From Lepas anatifera (Eukaryota > Arthropoda > Thecostraca > Lepadidae), in contig JAOTON010002271.1 in the NCBI GenBank assembly GCA_034440635.1, positions 372,001-436,000 of the forward strand: a DNA stretch of 64,000 bases, given 5' to 3'. Of the stretch, positions 34,301-41,899 are shown one piece after another. A program made the translations under genes and the position numbers. The notes under the pieces are model-generated. The model saw nothing but the letters and a program-made list of their open reading frames with translations, made no database searches and was not told the origin of the DNA. Position 1 is the stretch's first letter. Every line of letters begins with the position of its first letter.

Positions 34301-37300
34301 TGGGTAAGCACAACCTACAAAATCTGCTCGTTATATGTTAGCTTTTTGTTAAATATCAGTATTTAACTCATGTAGTGCTAAATGGTATCATGATTGCTTA
34401 TTTCAGGCATTTGTCAGATCTCTTTCGGGAAGGCCTGCACTCCACTTTGTTTTCAGGTTCGATTCCTTTCTACATGACATACGTTTTTCTCAGTTCTTGT
34501 TCTAGATTAAGTCTTAACTCGATATTTCTTAACATGCAAGGAGGCTGCATGGCATAAATTATGCAGCACTACATTTTTATCAAGGGATTATTTCTTGTTA
34601 TGTTCGGTATCGTGTGTCTGTTTTTGATCAGGATGTTTTTTTACAAAAAAGTGCATTTTAATTATCTTGGCCATGGGCACCAAAAGACATCAGCGGTCGG
34701 AACGCCCAAACAACAGTTCTGATGATGGTGGCTAATGATAGTTATGGTGATGGTCCAGTGACAACCCCAAACTCAATTCCTGGGTCTAGATCTGCATCAC
34801 CTTGACGTGTATAATGTAATGTCTTCGCCTGAGTAATTACCTTTTTTAGCACGAAATGATATTTTGCCTGTCAGTACTTGGTAGATACATTGAAACGTCT
34901 CGCAACGAGACGTACCACTGTGCCGGATGGCACGCGCCGGGTGAGAGCACCCGGGGGCTGCTGCTCTGGCTGATGACGTCATCAGTCGCTCCATGTGTCG
35001 GTCGACAGGCCGGTCACCTGCCGCTACAGCAGGATCGGCTGCCCCTGGCGCGGGCCGCACCACGAGCTGCCGGAGCACCAGCGACAGTGCGTGCACCCCC
35101 ACAGCAGCGGCGAGGCCATCATGGCCGTGCTTCAGGCCGGGGACGCCGCCCGGCTGCGCCAGTCGCAGATGTACGATACTATCTTCGACCTGCTCTCATT
35201 CGAGAAGATACTCTTTAACGGTGAGTCTCGTATTCGGCTCCGGCTCGACAGGAGGCGTATCTTGTTTAAAATTTGCGTTATGTGATTTCCAAAGTAGAGA
35301 GTGGAAACGCAGCTGGTGCCAGCTGTGAACGCGCATGTCCTGGAAAAGTTCATATTTGGTGACGACGCGACCCGTCTCTATCACTGTCCTGCCTGACTGT
35401 ACAGATCTTCAGCTGAAGCCATACCGCACCGACGACTTCATCCACAAGCTCTTCTACGAGACGTCCCGCTTCTCAGCCTTCAACTGTCAATGGGTCATCA
35501 AGGCGCGCATCAACGAGAACCAACGCGACCCCAGTCACAGCTGTGACCGCACCATGACCTACCAGGTATGTCCCCGGTCACCACGGTCTCCTGGACCTGT
35601 GCTCCATCCACCATTAGTTGCCGAGTCTGTACTTTGGTTTCTTCCCCTCGCCAGATCCCGTCTGTAGATGTCATGTCTGTTGGCAGCGGCTCGTCATGGA
35701 CTTGATTTGGTCTCAGTTTCTGTTCAGATGGGCTGGCAGTGACCAGGTCCGGTCAGAGTTCTGGCGGATTCCCTGGATAAGGTGCCATGCGTCCCCCGCT
35801 GTCCCATACAACAGGGTGCCAGCTAGTGATGCCATGTAACGGTAGCAGTTAGTGTGTCGTAAATAAGTTAATGTCTCAGTGTATTGCCACCAAATAAATA
35901 TGAATGTGTTGTAATGTCTCAGTGTGTTGACACCAATCAAGTTGCACCATTTATGTCATACACTGAGCCGCGATATCTGACATCAGCAATCGAATCGGAC
36001 ACGGTGAGAGTATTTAGATACTGTACAACCTCGAGAGACCGACAAAAAGAGCTTCAGTTTATCACCAAGAAGTACGAACAACAGGGCTACCCGAGTACCA
36101 CAATCCACACCACCATCACCAATGTCAGCAGAAGACTGGAGCTCAAGGCACGTGCTCTGCCCGCCCCACCAGTTAACAGCGACAAGCCGAAGCCCATTCC
36201 AACTCTCTTTTCCATTCACTGGCTCGTCCTTCTACCAGCTGAAACGAGCAGCCCTAACCATCGGAATTCAACTAATTGCCAAGCTTCAGCAAAACCTGGC
36301 CTCAATCCTTTGAAGTAGGGCAAAACAACAACAGCCTAAACAGCAAACCATCAATGTTGTTTACTGGCTTGTACGTGAAGACAGCTGGAAAAGATCTATC
36401 CGTACCCAATCCAAGACATCAGCCTTCAGCGAACACACACAATGGCACACCAAAATTCGACCAAGCCCACATCCTCCATCATGAGACAAACTACCACCTG
36501 AGACTTCTACTAGAATCGGCTTAAATAAGAACTATTGGCCGTCGTGAGACTATCTAATATCACCGAATGACTCCAACGTCAACCGAAACTCAGGAACACG
36601 GCTTCCAGACCGGTGGCTGCCCATCACTCGCCGCGGCAGCCGTTGAGGTGCTTCTGGATTGAACCTAGAACGTACTTACTATTGTTTCCTCTGCTCAGCT
36701 GTTTCCTAAAATTACGCATAGATCCTCCTATGCTATTATTAGTGTGCACTTTCATTTCATAATGTAAGCCACGTTTAAGTTATGGCATGCATAATGTACT
36801 TAAAATAACACTGTATCATTGAACTTTGTTGGTTACACTTTAATGTTGCTCTTGCACAATCTATGGTAAAAGTATCACCGTCTTATCGAATTGTATTTTG
36901 TCAGATATGGTCCTATGTCCGTGACTGTATTTAATTGCTTGATTTAGTTAAGTTATTTCCATTGGTCATTTCCAAGCTAGAGGTTTGTTATCCTCTTAAC
37001 CTTGAGCTTTCCAATTTGAAATATTTAGCGCTTTGTAAACACCATTTGTATCAGGATTGTTTTTGAATTTTGCTTCTCTACCATGTATTAAACTGCTGAC
37101 GAAGGCCTGAAATACAGGTCGAAAGCTCCTTCAATTTGTTTAAACGCGAGTGGAGAAAGTCCTAACAACGAACGAATTTGTTAGTGTGTCGTTAAACCTC
37201 CAGGAGGCTAGACTGGCGTCTACCATTGCGGAAAGTAGTATGTTAGGATCCCGAAACTAAACGTGTCATTAGATGCAGAGGGGAAATTTGCGTTCGAGTA

Positions 37301-39124
37301 CTTAGTGAGCGAGGGGAAATGCTCCGACATCTTTGCACCAGGTCTTTAAGTTGGTCCTGCTGTTTTAATGTGTGTGCGAGATTAATTTCGGGTATGAATT
37401 TCCGGCTAGTGTCGATTTTCTGTCCAAATCAACATTGCGACGTATTCTCTACGTATTTTGAACCTACTCCATGCGAAGATGAAACTGGTTTGTGGACACT
37501 GGTGGCGGAAGGGGGAGGGGGGCACCGAGGCACGGTGCCCCCTTAAATCAGAAATGCTAACACTAACCCTATGGCGTTGACGGGAAAGAAATGAGTTGAA
37601 AAGCCTATGGTGCCCCCCCTTACATTCGGACGTTCTGCCGTCACTGGTTGTGGAAGAAAGGGACAAACACACATCTTTTCTTTTGTTAAGCATTGGGTTT
37701 TTGTACATACATAAGTGAGGGGAATGCCATGCTCAAGACGGCGATGAGTCAGTGGCAAATCAAACATGTCTGATAATGTTTCTCCATACCAAACCCTAAG
37801 CTTCGGGAACGTTGCGGCAGCTGATCCTGAAGTCGAAGACGTCGCAGCCACTGAGCGTGCAGTACCTGCTGCTGCGTGGCCCCTTCGGCGACGCCCAGAT
37901 CTCGGCGGCCGTCTACAGCCACGAGTTCTGTGACGCAGCGCCGGAGAGCGAGTTTCAGCGGCTGCCCCTGCCCGACTCGGCCGAGTGCAACCGCATGCTG
38001 GCCGCCCGCTCCGTCAACATCAGGTGAACGCCGGCCCGTCCCCGGAGGCACTCACGTGTATACACCAGGGGAGCCTTGACCCCTCTACCGGTGGCACTGA
38101 CGTGACTGTATCAGGGGAGCCTGGACCCGTCCCCCGGAGGCACTGACGTGACTGTATCAGGGAGCCTGGACCCGTCCCCCGGAGGCACTGACGTGACTGT
38201 ATCAGGGGAGCCTGGACCCGTCCCCCGGAGGCACTGACGTGACTGTATCAGGGGAGCCTGGACCCGTCCCCGGAGGCACTGACGTGTTCACATCAGGGGA
38301 ACCCTGACCCTTCCCCGGGTTACTGGCGTGTCCCCATCAAGGAGCCCTGACCCGTCCCCGAGGCACTGACGTGTACTGTATACATCAGGGGAGTCTTGAC
38401 CCGTCTCCCGGGGCATTGGCGTGACTTATCAGGGGAGCCTGGACCCGTCCCTCTTGAGCTCTGACGTGTCCACATCAGCGGAGCCTTGACTCGTCCCCCT
38501 GGGCACTGACGTGTCCACATCAGGGGAGCCTGGACTCGTCCCCCGGGGCACTGACGTGTCCACATTAGGGGACGTCGGGGAGTGTCAGGTGTTGCCTGTT
38601 GATACCTGGCCTCCAGCTGGGAAGCCTGTGGTAAATCCCCCTTTCCCGCCGGGGCCGTTTGTATGTTGAACGGCTGGGGGTTCTGTGCCAAATCCGCTCA
38701 GTTAAGAATACATATCTGGTGTAAGTGAACTCTCCGCTGGAGGTGCCAGCTACGAGTGTTGTTGTTCTGACGCCACGAGTAGTGGCTGTGTCTGCCCCCA
38801 GCCCGAGTTATGCTTCTGTGCAATGACAACTGTGCACCAATCGCCACAAAGATTGTGTCCGGTGTCCAGAAAAAACCATACCTACGAGGCGCCGGCACGT
38901 TTTTTTTTATAGAAATGCGAGCTGAAAATCACCCCTAATTCAATGCCGCATGGCTGAACCGTGCTGGGTACATGAGGGCTTTTGTACTGATCCTACGCTT
39001 CAGCAACCTTTCATTTTCAGTAGAAATAGGAAAAGTAGGATAAGGTTTAGGTGCATACTGTGCACGTTTGATGACCTCCATTTTGCGTGTCGTCAGGTTG
39101 ATAATGTTCCAGCTGAGCAAGTAA
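18825..39124 (+). CDS. CYHR1: CYHR1/ZFTRAF1-like RING and TRAF-type zinc-finger protein (whole gene)
   Basis: Seven exons (18825-19031, 30596-30624, 33517-33726, 35009-35220, 35405-35565, 37821-38023, 39097-39124) join in phase into 349 codons, close to the family's usual 310-360. Residues 56-100 form a complete RING: C56, C59, C70, H74, C77, C80, C97, C100. A TRAF-type Cys/His region follows at about 122-185 ([30 protein letters not shown]). The C-terminal half carries the family landmarks [16 protein letters not shown] and [13 protein letters not shown] and ends FQLSK. The N-terminus is acidic with a basic patch SKRQK (25-29) that may be a nuclear signal. The family is recognised by similarity to vertebrate CYHR1/ZFTRAF1, a cytoplasmic zinc-finger protein of poorly known function; a RING suggests ubiquitin ligase activity but that is not shown. 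All donors and acceptors are GT-AG. Confidence 0.95.
19971..20352 (+). mobile_element. 382-bp hAT-type MITE, copy 2
   Basis: Same length, ends and orientation as 17343-17724: CAGTAGCGGATCTAGCC at the left, ATCCACCACTG at the right. Flanked by an 8-bp duplication with one mismatch (TTTGACAG at 19963, GTTGACAG at 20353). Internal landmarks such as GAGAGTTGAAGCACCAAAAT are shared with copy 1. Confidence 0.9.
20552..20869. mobile_element. hAT-type MITE family D, copy 2
   Basis: Begins CATTGGCGGACGGAG and ends CTCCGTCCGCCCCTG, flanked by a perfect 8-bp duplication CCTAAGGG (20544-20551 and 20870-20877). It is related in inverted orientation to 16391-16661. It lies in CYHR1 intron 1. Confidence 0.85.
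20880..22130. other. Intronic DNA, no gene recognised
   Basis: Part of CYHR1 intron 1. Mostly AT-rich. A GC-rich MITE-like patch lies at about 21605-21840 (several C runs) but I could not define its ends. Confidence 0.35.
22140..22262 (-). mobile_element. GGATAC-type MITE fragment
   Basis: Begins GGTGGCAGATACAAGGGGGG. In reverse complement it resembles 56105-56310, sharing the order TGTATC.., GAGCCCC, GCACTCT and ATGCATTAACTATAGG-like segments. A second MITE abuts it at 22263. Confidence 0.5.
22263..22456. mobile_element. GGATCC-type MITE
   Basis: About 190 bp between AGTGGCGGATCCAGG and CCTGGATCCGAAACTGT, imperfect inverted ends, with a GC-rich interior containing C runs. Non-coding. The ends resemble those of the 382-bp hAT-type MITE. 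Confidence 0.6.
22460..23505. other. GC-rich patch, no gene recognised
   Basis: Part of CYHR1 intron 1. 22900-23110 is strongly GC-rich and open in several frames, but the translations are low-complexity Ala/Arg/Pro and I see no splice context. Confidence 0.35.
23506..24309 (+). mobile_element. TTAA element, copy C
   Basis: 804-bp copy in CYHR1 intron 1, from TTAACACACGCATTGACGGG to CAATGCGCGTGTTAA. It keeps the GGCGGTGCGTAGCGCCGCC hairpin and the half-site clusters at 23637-23690 and 23965-24000. One end has lost a stretch of the GC-rich terminal region. Confidence 0.85.
24616..24658. repeat. (TA)n microsatellite
   Basis: Near-perfect TA dinucleotide tract in CYHR1 intron 1. Confidence 0.95.
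25350..25556 (-). mobile_element. SINE family B, full copy with tRNA-like head
   Basis: On the minus strand the head near 25550 reads GGCGCGGTGGTGTAGTGGTT, a tRNA-type A box, followed by AACCGGGTTAAAGGCCC in place of a B box. The tail is the left end, with TAGTAGTAATCAT followed by GGGGCTTATCGAAGCACCAA. Tail sequences also occur at 29487-29545, 51343-51400 and 62487-62560. Confidence 0.75.
25560..26525. other. Intronic DNA, no gene recognised
   Basis: Part of CYHR1 intron 1. Short open frames are present on both strands but none is recognisable and none has convincing splice sites. Confidence 0.35.
26526..26983 (+). mobile_element. MITE family with conserved TGACGTCA, copy 2
   Basis: About 458 bp from AAAGGGAATATGACACC to TGCAACATTCCCTTT, in the same orientation as copy 1 (6629-7085). 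It conserves GATTGGCTGAT and CCGTGACGTCAGCATAT. It lies in CYHR1 intron 1 and abuts the foldback-like element. Confidence 0.8.
27717..28087. mobile_element. GGATCC-type MITE nested in the foldback element
   Basis: From CAGTGGCGGATATC to GGATCCGCCGCTG, imperfect inverted ends, with possible 8-bp flanks CTTGCTCG and CTTACGCG (6 of 8 match). A smaller MITE lies inside it. Confidence 0.6.
27742..27939. mobile_element. CAGGGGCGT-type MITE, innermost insertion
   Basis: 198 bp between CAGGGGCGTCGCCAC and GTGGCGACGCCCCTG, perfect 15-bp inverted ends. The immediate flanks do not form a clear 8-bp duplication. The ends resemble those at 40519-40782. Confidence 0.7.
29122..29425. mobile_element. GGATCC-type MITE, GC-rich
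   Basis: Left end AGCCGGATCCAGGATTGCC, right end CCCCTGGATCCGTCTATG. The interior has GGGCGCCATCGACATTTC-like segments. It is related in reverse complement to 52830-53025, which shares GGCGCC, TTTGCATCCTGGG-like and CCTATCG segments, and to the patch at 19180-19330. Confidence 0.6.
29487..29545 (-). mobile_element. SINE family B tail fragment
   Basis: GAGGTTTTACGACGCACCCA and the following TGCCAAGGTTATACGACGCC match the tail of the SINE at 25350-25556. Confidence 0.5.
29872..30025 (+). mobile_element. SINE family A fragment
   Basis: Shares CGGCGCTC, GGTCGGCTGACAACTG, GGGTGACCTGAG, GTGCTTTGTGGGACGTTAA and GGAATTGCTTGTT, in order, with the family A SINEs at 12585 and 41559. The tRNA-like head is absent. 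Confidence 0.65.
30596..30624 (+). CDS. CYHR1: CYHR1 coding exon 2 (29-nt microexon)
   Basis: TGC ACC AAT GGA CAC and so on, encoding [10 protein letters not shown] (residues 70-79). Flanked by acceptor CCGTTGCAG and donor GG|GTGAGT, leaving phase 2. It supplies RING ligands C70, H74 and C77, so skipping it would break both the finger and the frame. The surrounding 300 bp are unusually GC-rich. Confidence 0.93.
31089..31312. repeat. Palindrome with (TA)n arms
   Basis: TA tracts at 31089-31142 and 31259-31311 enclose a short AT-rich spacer whose ends are inverted: ATAAGTTACAATGAT near 31163 and ATCATTGTAACTTAT near 31247. The whole can fold into one long hairpin. It lies in CYHR1 intron 2. 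It may be a TA-targeting MITE. Confidence 0.8.
31322..31385 (-). mobile_element. SINE fragment (family of 3796-4003)
   Basis: GGGCCACTTCCAGCAGGC and CCAGTTACAGGGAGTATTGG match the 3' part of the tRNA-derived SINE at 3796-4003. It abuts the TA tract. Confidence 0.6.
31390..32930. other. Intronic DNA, no gene recognised
   Basis: Part of CYHR1 intron 2. I see no coding exon or defined repeat. Confidence 0.35.
32940..33062 (-). mobile_element. SINE family A fragment
   Basis: In reverse complement it carries the family A landmarks GTTGGTCAGG-like head remnant, GCGCTTCGTGGGACGTT, TTAACCTGTCATTGCGGGAG and GTTGCTCGTTCGGATGG. It lies in CYHR1 intron 2. Confidence 0.65.
33517..33726 (+). CDS. CYHR1: CYHR1 coding exon 3
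   Basis: Acceptor GTGGGTAG|C completes Gly79 and continues [11 protein letters not shown]; donor GAG|GTGAGT leaves phase 2. It encodes the last RING ligands (C80, C97, C100) and the start of the TRAF-type finger (QCGHCSRQF). GC content is far above that of the flanking intron. Confidence 0.95.
33837..34118. mobile_element. hAT-type MITE family C, copy 1
   Basis: 282 bp from CACTGGCGGCGGAAC to GTTCCGCCGTCACTG, flanked by an 8-bp duplication with one mismatch (CCTGCAAT and CCTGCACT). It lies in CYHR1 intron 3, about 110 bp downstream of the exon 3 donor. The interior shares ATGGCGTTGAC and CAGAAAT with copies at 37497 and 45390. Confidence 0.85.
35009..35220 (+). CDS. CYHR1: CYHR1 coding exon 4
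   Basis: Acceptor GGTCGACAG|G completes an Arg codon and continues [20 protein letters not shown]; donor AACG|GTGAGT leaves phase 1. It holds the second half of the TRAF-type finger, then the segment leading to FDLLSFEKI. Confidence 0.95.
35405..35565 (+). CDS. CYHR1: CYHR1 coding exon 5
   Basis: Acceptor GACTGTACAG; encodes [20 protein letters not shown] through [10 protein letters not shown]; donor CAG|GTATGT leaves phase 0. PYRTDDFI is one of the strongest family landmarks. Intron 4 is only 184 bp. Confidence 0.95.
35940..37170 (+). mobile_element. Penelope-like retroelement remnant
   Basis: In CYHR1 intron 5, an open frame ending at 36318 encodes, from about 35985, [20 protein letters not shown], then [16 protein letters not shown]. 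This resembles the region after the reverse transcriptase core in Penelope-like elements: a basic helix, then a residue pattern ending RGYP or QGYP. The catalytic YADD region and a GIY-YIG endonuclease are not seen. Near 37096 GACGAAGGCCTGAAATACAG resembles the tail found at 3' ends of such elements. I infer a truncated, dead copy. The identification rests on recalled family pattern, not a search. Confidence 0.5.
37497..37646. mobile_element. hAT-type MITE family C, copy 2
   Basis: 150 bp from CACTGGTGGCGGAAG to TTCTGCCGTCACTG, flanked by an 8-bp duplication with one mismatch (TTTGTGGA and GTTGTGGA). It is a shortened relative of 33837-34118 and lies in CYHR1 intron 5. Confidence 0.85.
37821..38023 (+). 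CDS. CYHR1: CYHR1 coding exon 6
   Basis: Acceptor GTTGCGGCAG; encodes [20 protein letters not shown] through [14 protein letters not shown]. The last codon is split at AG|GTGAAC (phase 2). Reading through would hit TGA at once, but vertebrate members continue with about eight more residues, which are found in exon 7. A minisatellite starts right at this donor. Confidence 0.93.
38024..38585. repeat. Minisatellite of about 45 bp starting at the CYHR1 exon 6 donor
   Basis: About 11 units with cores GGAGCCTGGACCCGTCCCC and GGCACTGACGTG. The first, diverged unit includes the end of exon 6 and its donor: ATCAG|GTGAACGCCGGCCC in the gene becomes ATCAG|GGGAGCCTGGACCC in the array. Later units therefore carry GG where the donor has GT. 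Confidence 0.85.
39097..39124 (+). CDS. CYHR1: CYHR1 coding exon 7 (28 nt, terminal)
   Basis: Acceptor TTGCGTGTCGTCAG, then G TTG ATA ATG TTC CAG CTG AGC AAG TAA. It completes the split Arg and adds LIMFQLSK, matching the C-terminal end (LFLFQIQK-like) of vertebrate family members. Phase, motif and stop all agree, which makes this short exon credible. Confidence 0.85.
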
Positions 39125-40510
39125 ACAGAGCAGGCGCCGTCTGCGGCTCCGCGTTCCGCTGAGATCCGCCGACACTCGCGACGCACCGATGACACTGGTG
39201 GCGTAGCGCCGAGACGACATCTTCGATAATGAGCCCTCTCCAGCCGGTGTGCATGGGCCTGGTGGGGCGGGCAGCGACCGGTGTGACGCCCCATCGCGTC
39301 TGTGCTGAACGGACGACCGCTGGTGATCCGCCACCGAAACCGGGATAGCATCCCCCCCTCTTCTTCTCCTCCACAGACATTGCTCTGCTCTGTCCCTGCC
39401 GCTATCCAAGGGGTGTTTCCATATCGCGAAAACAGCTTGTCACTTGAGTGGCCGAAAGAAAGTTCGCAGTTTCCTTTTACGCTGCTCTGGATGAATGTCT
39501 TTTGTACCATACAGGTACGGAAGCAAACGCAATATCGCGAGTTGTGCGTTGCAGTAGGTTTCGAGGCAGCAAATTTGACTGGGCGGTGAACGGTGGCAGA
39601 CTGCCTGCTGGCCTGTGCTATATCTGACCAGGCAATGTCTCTGTCGCGCAGCAACTAACGATTTACCCACAGGTCGGAGTCTTTTGTCCCCCAACGCTTG
39701 GCAACTTTCGACCGATATGTTCCCGAAATTTAAGTGTCTGCATACGAGATAGGGCATAGGAAGGGTAATGAAAGGGGAAGGATGACAAACTGGTATGATA
39801 TAGGAACCAGGGGGTCATGTTCATGCAATATTCGATATTTTAATCAATCCAATGTCATTAAAGCTGGCCAGAAAACACCGAACAGCTATTTGATTAATTG
39901 GATGGCTCACCCTGACAATAATACCGATGAGGTCTGACCCCTTGTCTTACACTCGTCGGGGCCTGCGCAGAGGCTTCAGGGGTTATTATTCGTAACGGAC
40001 CGGGCAGAGGCTTCAGGGAATAGCGATGATGCAGCGGACGTCCAATGGCGAAGCTGTCGCTCCCTACACTCAGGTGGTCGACCGGCTTGGAAATTAAAAA
40101 CAAACGCATGTATTCGGGTGTTTTTGTGATGAGCTGCACGTTTCGCCGTATTGGCATGGGCAGTACCAGAGGCGCTGATGCTGCAGAGGTTTTCCCGCTC
40201 CCCAGACAGCAGAAGGAGCAGTGTTTGAAATCTTACCGGATATATAGTGCGAACGATTTTTGCCCCAGCAGCATCCGAGCAAGTGGTATTTGCTTCCTGT
40301 CGTGAGATCTGATTATATTCAGGTTCCATAACATTTCCTCGTCCTTTCTTGAGCACGAGAATATGTTCCTTTTACCTATGTGCCAGGCTGGAAGGTTCGA
40401 ACATGTCCAACATTGTGTGATCGTGATTTAAAAGACGGCTAAATGTGCTAAAACGATCATTTTGCTAGATTTTTCCCCAATGCTCTCCGTAGATGTTGCG
40501 TGCATTTAGG
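39125..40510. other. CYHR1 3' untranslated region and intergenic DNA
   Basis: The part just after the stop (39125-39400) is GC-rich and probably 3' untranslated sequence. I could not identify a convincing polyadenylation signal. Open frames on the opposite strand (38935-39654) are not recognisable. Confidence 0.4.
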
Positions 40511-40518
40511 ACCTCGAC

Positions 40519-40782
40519 CAGGGGCGTAGCCAAAGGGGGGGCAGAAGGAACAGCCGCCCCCCCTGAGGGCCCGAAGACCCCCCGAGGACACGGGCCGCGC
40601 GAAGCGCGGCTCGCCCGCACTATGATGTGGCCAAATTTGAAATTTCGTACCAGACAGCTCTCTACAGCACTCTATTCTGTAACAAGCAGGGCCCTTTTTG
40701 CTCATAAGGGACCCTTTTGGAGCTGCCGCAGGGGCCCTTTTCGGGGCACCCCCCCCTTAGCGAAATCCTGTTTACGCCCCTG
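40519..40782. mobile_element. CAGGGGCGT-type hAT MITE
   Basis: 264 bp from CAGGGGCGTAGCC to TTTACGCCCCTG, flanked by a perfect 8-bp duplication ACCTCGAC (40511-40518 and 40783-40790). Its ends resemble 27742-27939. Non-coding. Confidence 0.9.
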
Positions 40783-41059
40783 ACCTCGACCCCCCTTCCC
40801 GCTGCACCTGTGTTACAGAAATATATTAAGCGGATAGTGGTGAGCGTCATGAAAATGCCACTGTCAGGCGCAGGTAGGATAGAGTACGAACTGGGCGTGT
40901 AGTGGTGATATAGGGCAGCTCAGCGACAGTAGCTAGCCGAGGAGTGTCGACTGTATCGCGGCGGGGCGCGTCCGCTGCTAGGTTTAAGGTTGAAGTACAA
41001 ATTGACAGTAGTTGTAAGGCCGGAGTGGAGTATTGCGGACTGCACAGGCGGGCCCCTTC

Positions 41060-41512
41060 CCCGCCCTGTCACACTAGTGTTACTGGTCCGGGGGTGGTAC
41101 GGACTGGACAGGCCCTCCCCTCCTTGAACTGTCACACCAGTGTTACTGGTCCGGGGGTGGAACGGACTGGACAGGCTGGTCCCCTTGGGCTGTCACACCA
41201 GTGTTACTGGTCCGGGTTGGTACGGACTGGACAGGCTGGTCCCCTTGGGCTGTCACACTAGTGTTACTGGTCCGGGGGTGGTAAGGACTGGACAGGCTGG
41301 TCCCCTTGGGCTGTCACACCAGTGTTACTGGTCCGGGTTGGTACGGACTGGACAGGCTGGTCCCCTTGGGCTGTCACACTAGTGTTACTGGTCCGGGGGG
41401 GTGGTAAGGACTGGACAGGCTGGTCCCCTTGGGCTGTCGCACCAGTGTTATTGGTCCGGGTTGGTACGGACTGGACAGGCTGGTCCCCTTGGGCTGTCAC
41501 ACTAGTGTTACT
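41060..41512. repeat. 60-bp minisatellite
   Basis: About 8 units of a 59-63-bp repeat with cores GTGTTACTGGTCCGGG, TACGGACTGGACAGGCTGGT and CCCCTTGGGCTGTCACA. Two alternating versions (GGGGGTGG and GGTTGG after CCGG) suggest a two-unit higher-order repeat. A stray diverged unit lies at about 42310-42400. Confidence 0.92.
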
Positions 41513-41558
41513 TACACCGGATACATGAGCAGTTTCAGTACGCTCTAGTATTATTATA

Positions 41559-41895
41559 GCCGCCCCGGTAGCTCACTTGTTAGAGCGCTAGGCTGCGGTC
41601 CGCTGCTCAGGAACATGCTGTGCGTTTGTAGGCTTGAGATCGGTTCCCCCGAGACGGTCCGGCGCTCAATTTTTCTCGACGGAGGTTGGCTGGCAACTGA
41701 CTAGTGAAAGGGTGATCTGAGTGGGCGGCTGTCCCTGTGCTTTGTGGGGAGTTAGCCTGATTTTAAATTAACCCTTCCTTGTGAGAGTTGCTCGTTCGGG
41801 TGGTGGGGTCAGGGCCTTCGTGGCAAGTCCCTTGATGGCTTTGGTAAGACTCCGGCTCCAAAAACCGAACTGGGAACAACTTGGACAAACTTCAT
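41559..41895 (+). mobile_element. SINE family A, most complete copy
   Basis: The head GCCCCGGTAGCTCACTTG continues TTAGAGCGCTAGGCTGCGG, closely tRNA-like with a good A box; GATCGGTTCCCCC is a degenerate B box. The body continues through GAGGTTGGCTGGCAACTGAC, TGTGCTTTGTGGGGAGTTA, GAGAGTTGCTCGTTCGGGTG and AACAACTTGGAC. Shorter copies are at 12585, 29872 and 32940. Confidence 0.8.
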
Positions 41896-41899
41896 AAAA

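Noticed and set aside
38935..39654. 239-codon open frame on the minus strand
   Set aside because: It overlaps the CYHR1 terminal exon and 3' region, has no recognisable domain and no repeat of its own; likely a shadow of GC-rich sequence.
41559..41660. A tRNA gene on the + strand
   Set aside because: The 5' half is very tRNA-like but the 3' half is degenerate and lacks a matching acceptor stem; the body recurs elsewhere as a SINE.
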